Of a DNA stretch of 64,000 nucleotides, positions 54,966-63,685 are shown piece after piece. This DNA is from Neisseria lisongii (GTDB lineage: Bacteria; Pseudomonadota; Gammaproteobacteria; Burkholderiales; Neisseriaceae): positions 248,001-312,000 of the forward strand of contig NZ_CP116766.1 of NCBI RefSeq assembly GCF_028463985.1. The letters run 5' to 3'. Below the pieces are notes generated by a model, which saw only the letters and a list, made by a program, of their open reading frames with translations, searched no databases and had not been told where the DNA came from. The position numbers and the translations under genes are program-made. Within the stretch, counting starts at the first letter, position 1; each line of letters starts with the position of its first letter.

Positions 54966-55018
54966 TTCATCAGAAGAAAAAATGCCGGCAGCGCCGGTTT
55001 CTTAATAAGGAGTCATAC

Positions 55019-56536
55019 ATGAATCCCATGTATATCACGTTTGGGCTGTATCTGATTGCGGTTTTGCTGATTGGCTTGGCCGCCTATTTCTCAACCCGCA
55101 ACTTTGACGACTATATCCTCGGCGGCCGCAGCTTGGGTTCGTTTGTTACCGCCATGTCGGCGGGTGCGTCGGATATGTCGGGCTGGCTGCTGATGGGCTT
55201 GCCCGGTGCGATTTATGCCACCGGTTTGAGCGAGGCATGGATTGCCATCGGCTTGACCATCGGCGCTTGGGCCAACTGGCTGCTGGTTTCAGGCCGCCTG
55301 CGGGTGCATACCGAATACGCCAACAATGCTTTGACCTTGCCGGATTATTTCTATCACCGCTTCGGTGCCAAAGGGCAGGCGATGAAAGTGATTTCGGCAC
55401 TGATTATCCTGTTTTTCTTCACCATTTATTGCGCTTCCGGCGTGGTGGCGGGCGCACGCCTGTTTCAAAGTCTGTTTGAAGGCATGAGCTATGAAACCGC
55501 CATGTGGCTGGGCGCAGGTGCGACCATTGCCTACACCTTTATCGGCGGCTTCTTGGCGGTGAGCTGGACGGATACCGTACAGGCAAGCCTGATGCTGTTT
55601 GCCCTGATTTTAACCCCGGTTATGGTGTATCTCAGCTTGGGCGGCGCAGCCGAAATGACCGCCGCCGTTCATGCCGTTGCCGCCGAAACCGGCAAAGAAT
55701 ACGGCAGCCTGTTTGCCGGAACGACTTTCCTCGGTATTATTTCCACCGCCGCATGGGGCTTGGGCTATTTCGGTCAACCGCATATTCTGGCACGCTTTAT
55801 GGCGGCTGAAAATGTCAAATCCCTTACCAACGCCCGCCGTATCGGCATGACTTGGATGATTATCTGTTTGGGCGGTGCCGTTGCCGTCGGTTATTTCGGC
55901 ATTGCCTATTTCGGCGGCCATCCGGAGCAACTCAGTGCCATGGGCGGCAACAACGAACGCATTTTCATCGCCTTGGCAACGCTGCTGTTTAACCCTTGGA
56001 TTGCCGGCATTATCCTGAGCGCCATCTTGGCCGCCGTGATGTCCACCCTGTCTTGCCAACTGCTGGTATGTTCCAGCGCCATCACCGAAGACTTTTACAA
56101 AGGCTTCCTGCGTCCGAACGCCGAACAAAAAGAGTTGGTATGGGTCGGCCGCCTGATGGTGTTGTCGGTTGCCGTGATTGCCATTCTGATTGCCGCCAAC
56201 CCCGACAGCAAAGTATTGGGGCTGGTATCCTACGCATGGGCCGGTTTCGGTGCTGCTTTCGGTCCGGTGGTGATTTTATCGGTATTGTGGAAACGCATGA
56301 CCGCCAACGGCGCATTGTTCGGCATGATTGCCGGTGCCGTTGTGGTGGTATTGTGGGCGCAGCTCGCCAACCCCGCCCTTGCCGCTGCCGGTCTGCCGAC
56401 CATGTACGAAATCGTTCCCGGCTTTATCGCCTGCGGATTGGTCGTATTTGTCGTTTCCCTGCTCGGCAAACAGCCTGATGCGCACATTCTGGAAAAATTT
56501 GAAAAAGCCGATGCACAATATCGTGCCGAACGCTGA
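55019..56536 (+). CDS. putP: Sodium/proline symporter PutP
   Basis: A 505-residue solute:sodium symporter (SSF) with 13 helices. The start follows AAGGAG. The N-terminal helix 2 motif MSAGASDMSGWLLMGLPGA carries the Na+/proline-binding Asp and Ser residues known from E. coli PutP, and GFGAAFGPVVILSVLWKRMTANGAL is the family's later signature. It imports proline for PutA. Followed by a strong hairpin. Confidence 0.95.
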   Translation: MNPMYITFGLYLIAVLLIGLAAYFSTRNFDDYILGGRSLGSFVTAMSAGASDMSGWLLMGLPGAIYATGLSEAWIAIGLTIGAWANWLLVSGRLRVHTEYANNALTLPDYFYHRFGAKGQAMKVISALIILFFFTIYCASGVVAGARLFQSLFEGMSYETAMWLGAGATIAYTFIGGFLAVSWTDTVQASLMLFALILTPVMVYLSLGGAAEMTAAVHAVAAETGKEYGSLFAGTTFLGIISTAAWGLGYFGQPHILARFMAAENVKSLTNARRIGMTWMIICLGGAVAVGYFGIAYFGGHPEQLSAMGGNNERIFIALATLLFNPWIAGIILSAILAAVMSTLSCQLLVCSSAITEDFYKGFLRPNAEQKELVWVGRLMVLSVAVIAILIAANPDSKVLGLVSYAWAGFGAAFGPVVILSVLWKRMTANGALFGMIAGAVVVVLWAQLANPALAAAGLPTMYEIVPGFIACGLVVFVVSLLGKQPDAHILEKFEKADAQYRAER

Positions 56537-56554
56537 TTTGAATGAATGAAATAA

Positions 56555-56600
56555 ACCCTGAGGCCGTCTGAAAACCTGATTTTCAGACGGCCTCAGGGTT
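56555..56600. terminator. Bidirectional terminator after putP
   Basis: AACCCTGAGGCCGTCTGAAA pairs with TTTCAGACGGCCTCAGGGTT in a ~20-bp stem, between convergent putP and the cyclodeaminase-like gene. Confidence 0.88.
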
Positions 56601-56607
56601 TAAGGTT

Positions 56608-57552
56608 TCAAGGGTTTAAGGTTTCGTAAGCCAAAACCGCAGCCGCCAGATCTTCCAGCGCCGAGCCGACTGATTTGAACACGGTAATTTCATGCTGATT
56701 CAGACGGCCTTGATGGTGGTTGCGGCATAAATCGCTCAAAGTTGCTTTGACTTGTTCGGGCGCAAAAATACCGGCCTGAATCGGCGACAGCAAATCGCCG
56801 GCTTTCATTAAGGCTTCTTCGGTATCGACAAATACGCTGGTGTCGGCAAAACAGGCATCATCGCTTTCCCGCATTTCGGGCGTAAAACCGCCGATTAAGT
56901 CCAAATGCGTTCCCGGCCGCAGCCATTCCCGTTTGATCAGTGGAGTGGTGGACAAGGTGGCGCAACTGACAATATCCGACTGTTTTACCGCCTCTTCCAA
57001 GCTGGACACCGCTTCTGCAGCCAGCCCTTTTTTCTGCAACCGGCTGGCTAATGCTTCTGCTTTGTGGTGCGTTTGATTCCAAATCAGGAATTTCTGAATC
57101 GGGCGGACGCTCAAATAGGCTTCGGCCAATAATTCTGCGACCCAACCGGCCCCGACAATCAGCAAAGTCCGGCTGTTTTCCCTGCTTAGATAACGGGCGG
57201 CCAGTGCAGACGATGCGGCCGTCCGGCGGGAAGTGATGCTGTCGCCGTCAAAAATTGCCGCCGGTTTGCCGGTTTGGGCGCTGTATAAAATATAGACTGA
57301 ATGCAGGCCGGGTAGATGATGTTGATGATTGCCGGGAAAAATTGAAACCGTTTTGACACCCAGCCAAGATTGCGGCTGCCATGCGGGCATTAATAAGAGT
57401 GTGCCGAGTTTGCCGCCTTCGGCGTTATTGATGGCATGGTTGTGGCGTAAAGGCACTTCGCAGCCGTCTGAAAACATCTTTTTGATGGCCTGTACCAGTT
57501 TGGGAAACGGGAGGGCGGCGGAAGTTTGTTGTGAATCATAGTGCAACATCAT
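56608..57552 (-). CDS. Ornithine cyclodeaminase / mu-crystallin family protein
   Basis: 314-residue NAD(P)-dependent enzyme. The Rossmann motif is VGAGWVAELLAEAYLSV (~130-147), after the family segment DGDSITSRRTAASSALAARYLS. Members reduce cyclic imines (pyrroline-2-carboxylate reductase, ketimine reductase), cyclise ornithine to proline, or act as alanine dehydrogenase. Lying between putP and putA, an imine/proline-related reaction is likely but unproven. There is no signal peptide. The stop (LNP) is followed by the shared hairpin. Confidence 0.85.
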   Translation of the reverse strand: MMLHYDSQQTSAALPFPKLVQAIKKMFSDGCEVPLRHNHAINNAEGGKLGTLLLMPAWQPQSWLGVKTVSIFPGNHQHHLPGLHSVYILYSAQTGKPAAIFDGDSITSRRTAASSALAARYLSRENSRTLLIVGAGWVAELLAEAYLSVRPIQKFLIWNQTHHKAEALASRLQKKGLAAEAVSSLEEAVKQSDIVSCATLSTTPLIKREWLRPGTHLDLIGGFTPEMRESDDACFADTSVFVDTEEALMKAGDLLSPIQAGIFAPEQVKATLSDLCRNHHQGRLNQHEITVFKSVGSALEDLAAAVLAYETLNP

Positions 57553-57839
57553 TTTTTGCCTTTTAAAGTGAATTGGCTATTTTATAAAAATTTCTATATG
57601 AAAACTTATCCTGTCAAAACCAAGCATGTCAATTTGCCCGAATGAACATTTGCATAGATGTTTTCAATCAAAAAGTTAAAAACAGCACCAATCAGAAAAA
57701 TTCTTTCAGCAATAATTAACTTAAATCAAAAAATAATAAGAAAATCGCTTTCATTTGCATTAGAATATCAAAGTTCGGCCGTTTGGCCGCTGCGTTTAAG
57801 AAATCGAGCATTTTCATTTTGTTCAGGAGAAACCCCATT

Positions 57840-60800
57840 ATGTTCCACTTTGCCCATCAGCAACAAAGCGCTTTGCGCGATGCGGTAACCCGTGCCTACC
57901 GTCGTGATGAAATCGAAGCCGTGCAGGATATGCTGCAGCAGGCGCAGATGAGTGATGAAGAGAAGCAGGCCGCCGACAGTTTGGCGCGCCGTTTGGTCAC
58001 GCAGGTGCGGGCGAGCCGTACTAAGGCCAGCGGCGTAGATGCGCTGATGCACGAGTTTTCGCTGTCGAGCGAAGAGGGCGTGGCGCTGATGTGTTTGGCG
58101 GAGGCGTTGCTGCGGATTCCGGATAAGGCAACCCGGGATAAATTGATTGCCGACAAACTTTCAGACGGCAATTGGAAAAAACACCTCAACAACAGCCCGT
58201 CTTTATTTGTTAATGCAGCGGCGTGGGGCTTGCTGGTAACGGGCAAGCTGACGGCGAAAAGTGACGAACAGAGCCTTGGTGCGGCGCTGACCCGCATGAT
58301 GGGCAAGGGCGGTGCGCCGTTAATCCGCAAGGGCGTGGATTATGCGATGCGTCTGCTGGGCAAGCAGTTTGTAACCGGACAGACGATTGAGGAAGCGCTG
58401 CAAAACGGCAAAGAGCGTGAAAAAATGGGCTACCGTTTTTCGTTCGATATGTTGGGCGAGGCGGCTTATACGCAGGCGGATGCCGACCGTTATTATCAAG
58501 ACTATATCAATGCGATTCATGCCATCGGCAAAGATGCAGGTGCGGCGGGCGTGTATGAGGGCAACGGCATTTCGGTGAAACTGTCCGCCATTCACCCCCG
58601 TTATGTGCGGGCGCAGCACAAGCGGGTGATGGAGGAATTGCTGCCCCGCCTCAAAGCGCTGTATCTCTTGGGTAAACAATACAATATCGGTATCAATATC
58701 GATGCCGAAGAAGCCAATCGGCTGGAATTGTCGCTGGATTTGATGGAAGCGTTGGTGTCCGATCCCGATTTGGCGGGCTACAACGGCATTGGTTTTGTGG
58801 TGCAGGCATATCAGAAACGCTGCCCGTTTGTGATTGATTATCTGATTGATTTGGCACGCCGCAATAATCAGAAACTGATGATTCGTCTGGTTAAAGGCGC
58901 ATATTGGGACAGCGAAATCAAATGGGCGCAGGTGGACGGTATGAGCGGCTACCCGACCTATACCCGCAAAGTGCATACCGATATTTCCTATCTTGCCTGC
59001 GCCCGCAAACTGCTGGCGGCGCAAGATGCCGTGTTCCCGCAGTTTGCCACCCACAATGCCTACACGCTGGCGGCGATTTATCAAATGGGCAAAGGCAAAG
59101 ATTTTGAACACCAATGCCTGCACGGCATGGGCGAAACCCTGTACGACCAAGTGGTCGGCGAGAAAAACCTCGGCCGCAGAGTGCGGATTTATGCGCCGGT
59201 CGGCACGCATGAAACGCTGTTGGCGTATTTGGTGCGCCGTCTGCTCGAAAACGGGGCAAACTCTTCATTTGTCAATCAAATCGTTGATGAAAAAATCAGC
59301 ATTGACGAATTAATCCGCAGTCCGTTTGACACCGTGGCGGAACAGGGTATCCACCTGCATCCGGCGTTGCCGCTGCCGAGAGATTTATACGGCAAAGGCC
59401 GTCTGAATTCGCAAGGTTTGGATTTGAGCAACGAACACATTCTGCAAGAATTGCAGGAACAGATGAACCAAGCGGCGCAACAGCATTTTCAGACGGCCTC
59501 TCTGGTGAATGGAGAAAGCCGCAGCGTTGCCGCCGAACAGCCGGTACGCAATCCGGCGGATCACAGCGATGTGGTCGGCACGGTCAGCTTTGCCGATGCC
59601 GATTTGGCGCAAGAAGCCGTTGCCGCTGCCGTTGCCGCCCAAGCTCAATGGAACGCAACGCCGGCTGCCGAACGTGCCGCCTGCCTGCGCCGCATTGCCG
59701 ATTTGTTTGAACAGAATATGCCGGTGCTGATGATGCTGGCGGTGCGGGAAGCGGGCAAAACGCTCAACAACGCCATTGCCGAAGTGCGGGAAGCCGTCGA
59801 TTTCTGCCGCTATTATGCCGACGAAGCCGAGCAGACCTTACCGGCCGATAATCAAAGTTTGGGTACAGTAGTTGCCATCAGCCCGTGGAACTTCCCGTTG
59901 GCAATTTTTACCGGCGAAGTCGTGTCCGCACTGGCCGCAGGCAATACCGTGGTTGCCAAACCCGCCGAACAAACCAGCCTGATTGCCGCCTACGCCGTAT
60001 CCTTAATGCACCAAGCCGGTATTCCTGCCGCCGCATTGCAGCTGGTATTGGGCGCAGGCGATGTCGGCGCAGCATTGACGCAGGACGAACGCATCGGCGG
60101 CGTGATTTTCACCGGCTCGACCGAAGTGGCACGCCTGATTAACCAAACCTTAGCCAAACGTGCCGACCAGCCGGTATTGATTGCCGAAACCGGCGGCCAA
60201 AACGCCATGATTGTCGATTCCACTGCCTTAGCCGAGCAAGTATGTGCCGATGTCTTGAATTCCGCCTTCGATTCGGCCGGTCAGCGCTGTTCCGCCCTGC
60301 GGATTTTATGCGTACAGGAAGACGTTGCCGACCACATGATCGGCATGATTAAAGGCGCAATGAACGAGCTGAACGTCGGCAACCCGCGCTGCCTGATCAC
60401 CGATGTCGGCCCCGTAATCGATGCCGAAGCCCAACAGAATCTGGCGGCACACATTGCCAAAATGAAAACCGTCGCCAAGGCATACCACGAAATCAGGCCG
60501 TCTGAAAATGTTGATGCGGCACAATCCACCTTTATTGCGCCGGTGTTGTTTGAACTGAACAACCTCAACGAATTACAACGGGAAGTGTTCGGCCCCGTGT
60601 TGCACGTTATCCGCTACCGTGCCGACCAGCTCGACAACCTGATCGACCAAATCAACAGCAAAGGCTACGCCCTCACACACGGCGTACACAGCCGGATTGA
60701 TGCCACCATCGACCATATCCGCAGCCGTATCGAAGCCGGTAACGTTTACATCAACCGCAACATTGTCGGCGCAGTGGTCGGCGTACAGCCGTTCGGCGGC

Positions 60801-61448
60801 CACGGTTTGTCTGGCACCGGCCCGAAAGCCGGTGGCCCGTTCTACCTGCAACGCCTGAGCCGTCTGCAAGAATGGGTTATGCCGACCCTGAGCAAAATCG
60901 GTCAGGCAGACCAAGCCGCCCTCAAACGACTGGAAGACGTGTTGCACAGTTTACCGCTCTTGGTAGACGAACAAAAAGCCGCCGCAGCCGCATTGGGTCA
61001 GGCACGCATCCGCACCCTGCGGCAAGCCCAAAGCATATTGAGCGGCCCGACCGGCGAACGCAACATCCTAAGCTGGCACGCCCCGAAACGGGTATGGCTA
61101 TACGGCGGCACACTGGCGCAAGCCTTCACCGCACTGACCTACCTCGCCGCCGCAGGTGTGATGGCCGTGGTCGGCAACGACAGCCCGCTGGCCGAACATG
61201 CCGACAAACTGAACGGCCTATTGCTCGTCAGCGCCCAACCGCAGCAAGCCGGTATCAGCCACATCGCCGCACTGGAAACCCTGCCGGTCGAAATCAAACA
61301 GACCGCCGCCGCCACCGACGGCCCGCTGATTCGAATCCTACCGTCTGAAAACGGCTTGGACATCGTACAGGTGTTTGAAGAAATCTCATGCAGCATCAAC
61401 ACCACCGCCGCCGGCGGCAACGCCAGCCTGATGGCAATGGCGGATTAA
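57840..61448 (+). CDS. putA: Bifunctional proline dehydrogenase / P5C dehydrogenase PutA
   Basis: Oxidises proline to glutamate via pyrroline-5-carboxylate. It has 1202 residues from the ATG at 57840, which follows CAGGAGA. The order is: helical N-terminal arm, FAD proline-dehydrogenase barrel (GNGISVKLSAIHPRY, YNIGINIDAEEANRLELSLD, RLVKGAYWDSEIKWAQ), linker, aldehyde dehydrogenase (SPWNFPLAIFTGEV, FTGSTEVARLI, AETGGQNAMIVDS, SAGQRCSALRIL with the catalytic Cys), and a C-terminal ALDH-like extension. The ribbon-helix-helix DNA-binding domain of E. coli PutA is absent, so it should not be its own repressor. Four DUSs fall in surface or linker positions. Confidence 0.95.
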   Translation: MFHFAHQQQSALRDAVTRAYRRDEIEAVQDMLQQAQMSDEEKQAADSLARRLVTQVRASRTKASGVDALMHEFSLSSEEGVALMCLAEALLRIPDKATRDKLIADKLSDGNWKKHLNNSPSLFVNAAAWGLLVTGKLTAKSDEQSLGAALTRMMGKGGAPLIRKGVDYAMRLLGKQFVTGQTIEEALQNGKEREKMGYRFSFDMLGEAAYTQADADRYYQDYINAIHAIGKDAGAAGVYEGNGISVKLSAIHPRYVRAQHKRVMEELLPRLKALYLLGKQYNIGINIDAEEANRLELSLDLMEALVSDPDLAGYNGIGFVVQAYQKRCPFVIDYLIDLARRNNQKLMIRLVKGAYWDSEIKWAQVDGMSGYPTYTRKVHTDISYLACARKLLAAQDAVFPQFATHNAYTLAAIYQMGKGKDFEHQCLHGMGETLYDQVVGEKNLGRRVRIYAPVGTHETLLAYLVRRLLENGANSSFVNQIVDEKISIDELIRSPFDTVAEQGIHLHPALPLPRDLYGKGRLNSQGLDLSNEHILQELQEQMNQAAQQHFQTASLVNGESRSVAAEQPVRNPADHSDVVGTVSFADADLAQEAVAAAVAAQAQWNATPAAERAACLRRIADLFEQNMPVLMMLAVREAGKTLNNAIAEVREAVDFCRYYADEAEQTLPADNQSLGTVVAISPWNFPLAIFTGEVVSALAAGNTVVAKPAEQTSLIAAYAVSLMHQAGIPAAALQLVLGAGDVGAALTQDERIGGVIFTGSTEVARLINQTLAKRADQPVLIAETGGQNAMIVDSTALAEQVCADVLNSAFDSAGQRCSALRILCVQEDVADHMIGMIKGAMNELNVGNPRCLITDVGPVIDAEAQQNLAAHIAKMKTVAKAYHEIRPSENVDAAQSTFIAPVLFELNNLNELQREVFGPVLHVIRYRADQLDNLIDQINSKGYALTHGVHSRIDATIDHIRSRIEAGNVYINRNIVGAVVGVQPFGGHGLSGTGPKAGGPFYLQRLSRLQEWVMPTLSKIGQADQAALKRLEDVLHSLPLLVDEQKAAAAALGQARIRTLRQAQSILSGPTGERNILSWHAPKRVWLYGGTLAQAFTALTYLAAAGVMAVVGNDSPLAEHADKLNGLLLVSAQPQQAGISHIAALETLPVEIKQTAAATDGPLIRILPSENGLDIVQVFEEISCSINTTAAGGNASLMAMAD

Positions 61449-61460
61449 ATCCGTATCGGC

Positions 61461-61497
61461 AAAAAAAGCTGCCCGAAAAAAATCGGGCAGCTTTTTT
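61461..61497 (+). terminator. Terminator of putA
   Basis: AAAAAAGCTGCCCGA and TCGGGCAGCTTTTTT form a 15-bp stem around AAAAAA. Confidence 0.9.
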
Positions 61498-61549
61498 ATG
61501 CCGTCTGAAAATAGAGGTAAGATCGGTGGTGCGTTATTTATATTCCACT

Positions 61550-61891
61550 TCAGTAATTTTTGTTATGTGTTTGAATCAGGCTAATAATTAATTGATGAAG
61601 GGTATTTTGTATTTCAGATGGAAGTTGAATAAACAAACTGTCAATAGGCATATTTTGCCAATTTTTTTGTATATCTTCATGTTTTTCCAATTGTTCGGCT
61701 AACAAGAAAATTTGTGATACTGAACAGCCGAAGGCTTTAGCTAAATATTGAAGTATTGCAGGGCTGTATCCTTGGTTTCCATTTTCCAAGTTTGAAATAT
61801 TACTTTTAGAGGTATTGGCAAAGTCGGCAAGTTGCTGTTGTGTCCAACCTCTTTGCTTACGTAGATAGTGTATGGCGGTTCCGATATTCAT
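61550..61891 (-). CDS. XRE-family transcriptional regulator
   Basis: 113 residues with an N-terminal helix-turn-helix (RGWTQQQLADFANTSKSNISNLENG, ~14-38; shown in parts: QQLADFA, SKSNISNLENG) and a C-terminal helical tail of unknown role. It resembles small phage- or island-type Cro/CI-like regulators. It is strikingly AT-rich compared with its neighbours and divergent from the lipoprotein gene. A palindromic site lies between the two. Confidence 0.82.
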   Translation of the reverse strand: MNIGTAIHYLRKQRGWTQQQLADFANTSKSNISNLENGNQGYSPAILQYLAKAFGCSVSQIFLLAEQLEKHEDIQKNWQNMPIDSLFIQLPSEIQNTLHQLIISLIQTHNKNY

Positions 61892-61943
61892 TCCTTAATG
61901 GTAAGAAAATACGATAAAAATTTGTATCTAATCACAAAACTAT

Positions 61944-61972
61944 TTGCATAATAAGTATTGTTATGCAATACT
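61944..61972. promoter_or_regulatory. Overlapping palindromes between the XRE and lipoprotein genes
   Basis: TTGCATAA (61944-61951) is mirrored by TTATGCAA (61961-61968), and AGTATTG (61954-61960) by CAATACT (61966-61972). A candidate operator for the divergent regulator, by position only. Confidence 0.45.
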
Positions 61973-62030
61973 TCTGTTTTGTAATACAGAATTTTTAGAT
62001 TTAGACTATTTTAATTTAAAGAGGTGCAAG

Positions 62031-62453
62031 ATGAAATTAAGATATTTATCGCTGATGATTATGCCTTTATTATCTGCCTGCGGGGGATTGCCTGCTTGTG
62101 ATTCAAAGGAGGCAAGGAATTTAATTGAGCAAATAATCAATCAACGTTCTATTGAAGTCGGAAAATTTGTCAAATTAGATGAAATTGAAGAGTCTGCATA
62201 TGGAACAATTCCTGCAAAGAAACCATTTAAATACCAAAGTTTACGTGATCTGCGTAAAAATGAAAATGGTGAGCTTTATGTTGTTGGAGAATCTGCTAAA
62301 GTTGATGAGATTAATGCTAAGAACTATAACGAGAAATCTGAAGTTCGTGTTTGTACGGCAGACCTGATTACAACTTATGGAACTGAAAATATTACTTACA
62401 ACATTTCTTGGCAAGATAAAGATCAGGGTATGTTTGAGGTAGAAGTAAGATAA
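62031..62453 (+). CDS. Unknown lipoprotein, 140 residues
   Basis: Not recognised. The ATG at 62031 follows GAGGTGC and opens a lipoprotein signal ending MPLLSAC (Cys17), so the product should be membrane-anchored in the periplasm or surface. The mature part is hydrophilic and mixed-charge with no motif I know; Cys24 and a later Cys (VRVCTADL) could form a disulfide. The low GC content, sharply below the flanks, suggests acquisition from outside. Likely linked in regulation to the divergent XRE gene. Confidence 0.7.
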   Translation: MKLRYLSLMIMPLLSACGGLPACDSKEARNLIEQIINQRSIEVGKFVKLDEIEESAYGTIPAKKPFKYQSLRDLRKNENGELYVVGESAKVDEINAKNYNEKSEVRVCTADLITTYGTENITYNISWQDKDQGMFEVEVR

Positions 62454-62629
62454 TTTTGAATAAAAAGGAAGTTTTGTAGAGGGCAACTTGTTGCCCTCTA
62501 ATTTCAAACAGCGTGTAGCATATATGCTCAGTATGTACGTGGCTGTTGGGTTTTGCTATGCTGTTTGAAAAGGAATAAGGGTGGTGCTACGGTTAACAAT
62601 CAGATTTTATCAAAGCCGGTAAATATTTT

Positions 62630-62661
62630 AGGCCGTCTGAAAATCGATTTTCAGACGGCCT
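62630..62661. terminator. Inverted DUS hairpin downstream of hemH
   Basis: AGGCCGTCTGAAAA faces TTTTCAGACGGCCT across 4 nt, right after the hemH stop on the minus strand. Confidence 0.75.
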
Positions 62662-62674
62662 ATTTGATACAGAA

Positions 62675-63685
62675 TTACTCCCAGCCTTGCAGATTGCGTT
62701 TGGCTAAATCGGTTAGTGCCGCAATCCAAGCCGGATTATCGTTGAGGCAGGGGATGTAGTGGTATTGTTTGCCGCCGGCTTCGTGGAATTCTTCCCGTCC
62801 GGCCAAGGCGATTTCTTCCATGGTTTCGAGGCAGTCGGCCGTAAAGCCGGGGCAGAAGACATCGAGTTTGGTAATGCCTTGTTTGGGAAGCTGTTTGAAC
62901 AGTGTCTGGGTGCTGGGAGCAATCCATTTGGCTTTGCCGAACTGGCTTTGGAAGGAAACGACATAATCGTCTTCGCTCAAACCCAAGCGTTGCGCCAGCA
63001 GGCGGGCGGTGTGGCGGCATTCGTCGGGGTAGGGGTCGCCGTCGTCGTGGTTTTTCTGCGGAATGCCGTGGAAACTCAGCATCAGTTTTTCGCCGCGGCC
63101 GTTTTGCGACCAATAGGCTTGGATATGCTGCGCCATGGCATCGATATAGCCGCTGTCGTCATAAAAACGGGAAACGGTACGCAGGCTCATTTGGTTGCGC
63201 TGCTGCAAAAGCTGCGCCAAAACTTTATCGACGGCGGCACCGGTGCTGGAGGCGGCGTATTGCGGATATAGGGGAATGACCAGCAGTTTGCCGACACCTT
63301 GGTTTTTTAAATCCTCTAAAACATCGGCTACGCTCGGATTGCCGTAAGTCATGGCGTGGCGGACAATGATATTGGGGAGGGCGGCGGCTAGGGCTTGGGT
63401 TTGGCGTTCGGTATAAACGGCCAGTGGCGAGCCTTGGTCAAACCAGATTTTTTGGTAACCGTGGGCGCTTTTTTTCGGGCGCAGGGTTAGCACTAAGCCC
63501 CGCAAAATCGGTTGCCACAAGAGTGTGGGCAATTCAACCACCCGCTGATCGGAGAGAAATTCTTTGAGATAGGGTTTCACCGCCTGCGCTGTCGGCGCAT
63601 CGGGCGTGCCTAAATTCAGCAGCAAAACGGCGGTTTGGGTTTGTTGGGTGTATTGCAGGGCGGGTTCGTTTAAAAAGCGGGACAT
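62675..63685 (-). CDS. hemH: Ferrochelatase HemH
   Basis: 336 residues; inserts Fe(II) into protoporphyrin IX, the last step of haem synthesis. Family signatures are LNLGTPDAPTAQAVKPYLKEFLSD at the N-terminus, LSFHGIPQ with the catalytic histidine, DPYPDEC, FQSQFGKAKWIAPST, and CPGFTADCLETMEEI. Typical length. Haem supply is relevant to the cytochromes of the respiratory genes nearby, but there is no operon link. Confidence 0.95.
   Translation of the reverse strand: MSRFLNEPALQYTQQTQTAVLLLNLGTPDAPTAQAVKPYLKEFLSDQRVVELPTLLWQPILRGLVLTLRPKKSAHGYQKIWFDQGSPLAVYTERQTQALAAALPNIIVRHAMTYGNPSVADVLEDLKNQGVGKLLVIPLYPQYAASSTGAAVDKVLAQLLQQRNQMSLRTVSRFYDDSGYIDAMAQHIQAYWSQNGRGEKLMLSFHGIPQKNHDDGDPYPDECRHTARLLAQRLGLSEDDYVVSFQSQFGKAKWIAPSTQTLFKQLPKQGITKLDVFCPGFTADCLETMEEIALAGREEFHEAGGKQYHYIPCLNDNPAWIAALTDLAKRNLQGWE

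Larger units (their letters stand above)
54309..55018. other. Intergenic region upstream of putP
   Basis: 710 bp without a credible gene. It contains, in order, an inverted ATGCCGTCTGAA pair (54513-54545), the 176-bp GC-rich repeat (54585-54760), the putP promoter (54837-54865), and a deleted Correia element (54899-54965) in the putP leader. Confidence 0.6.
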
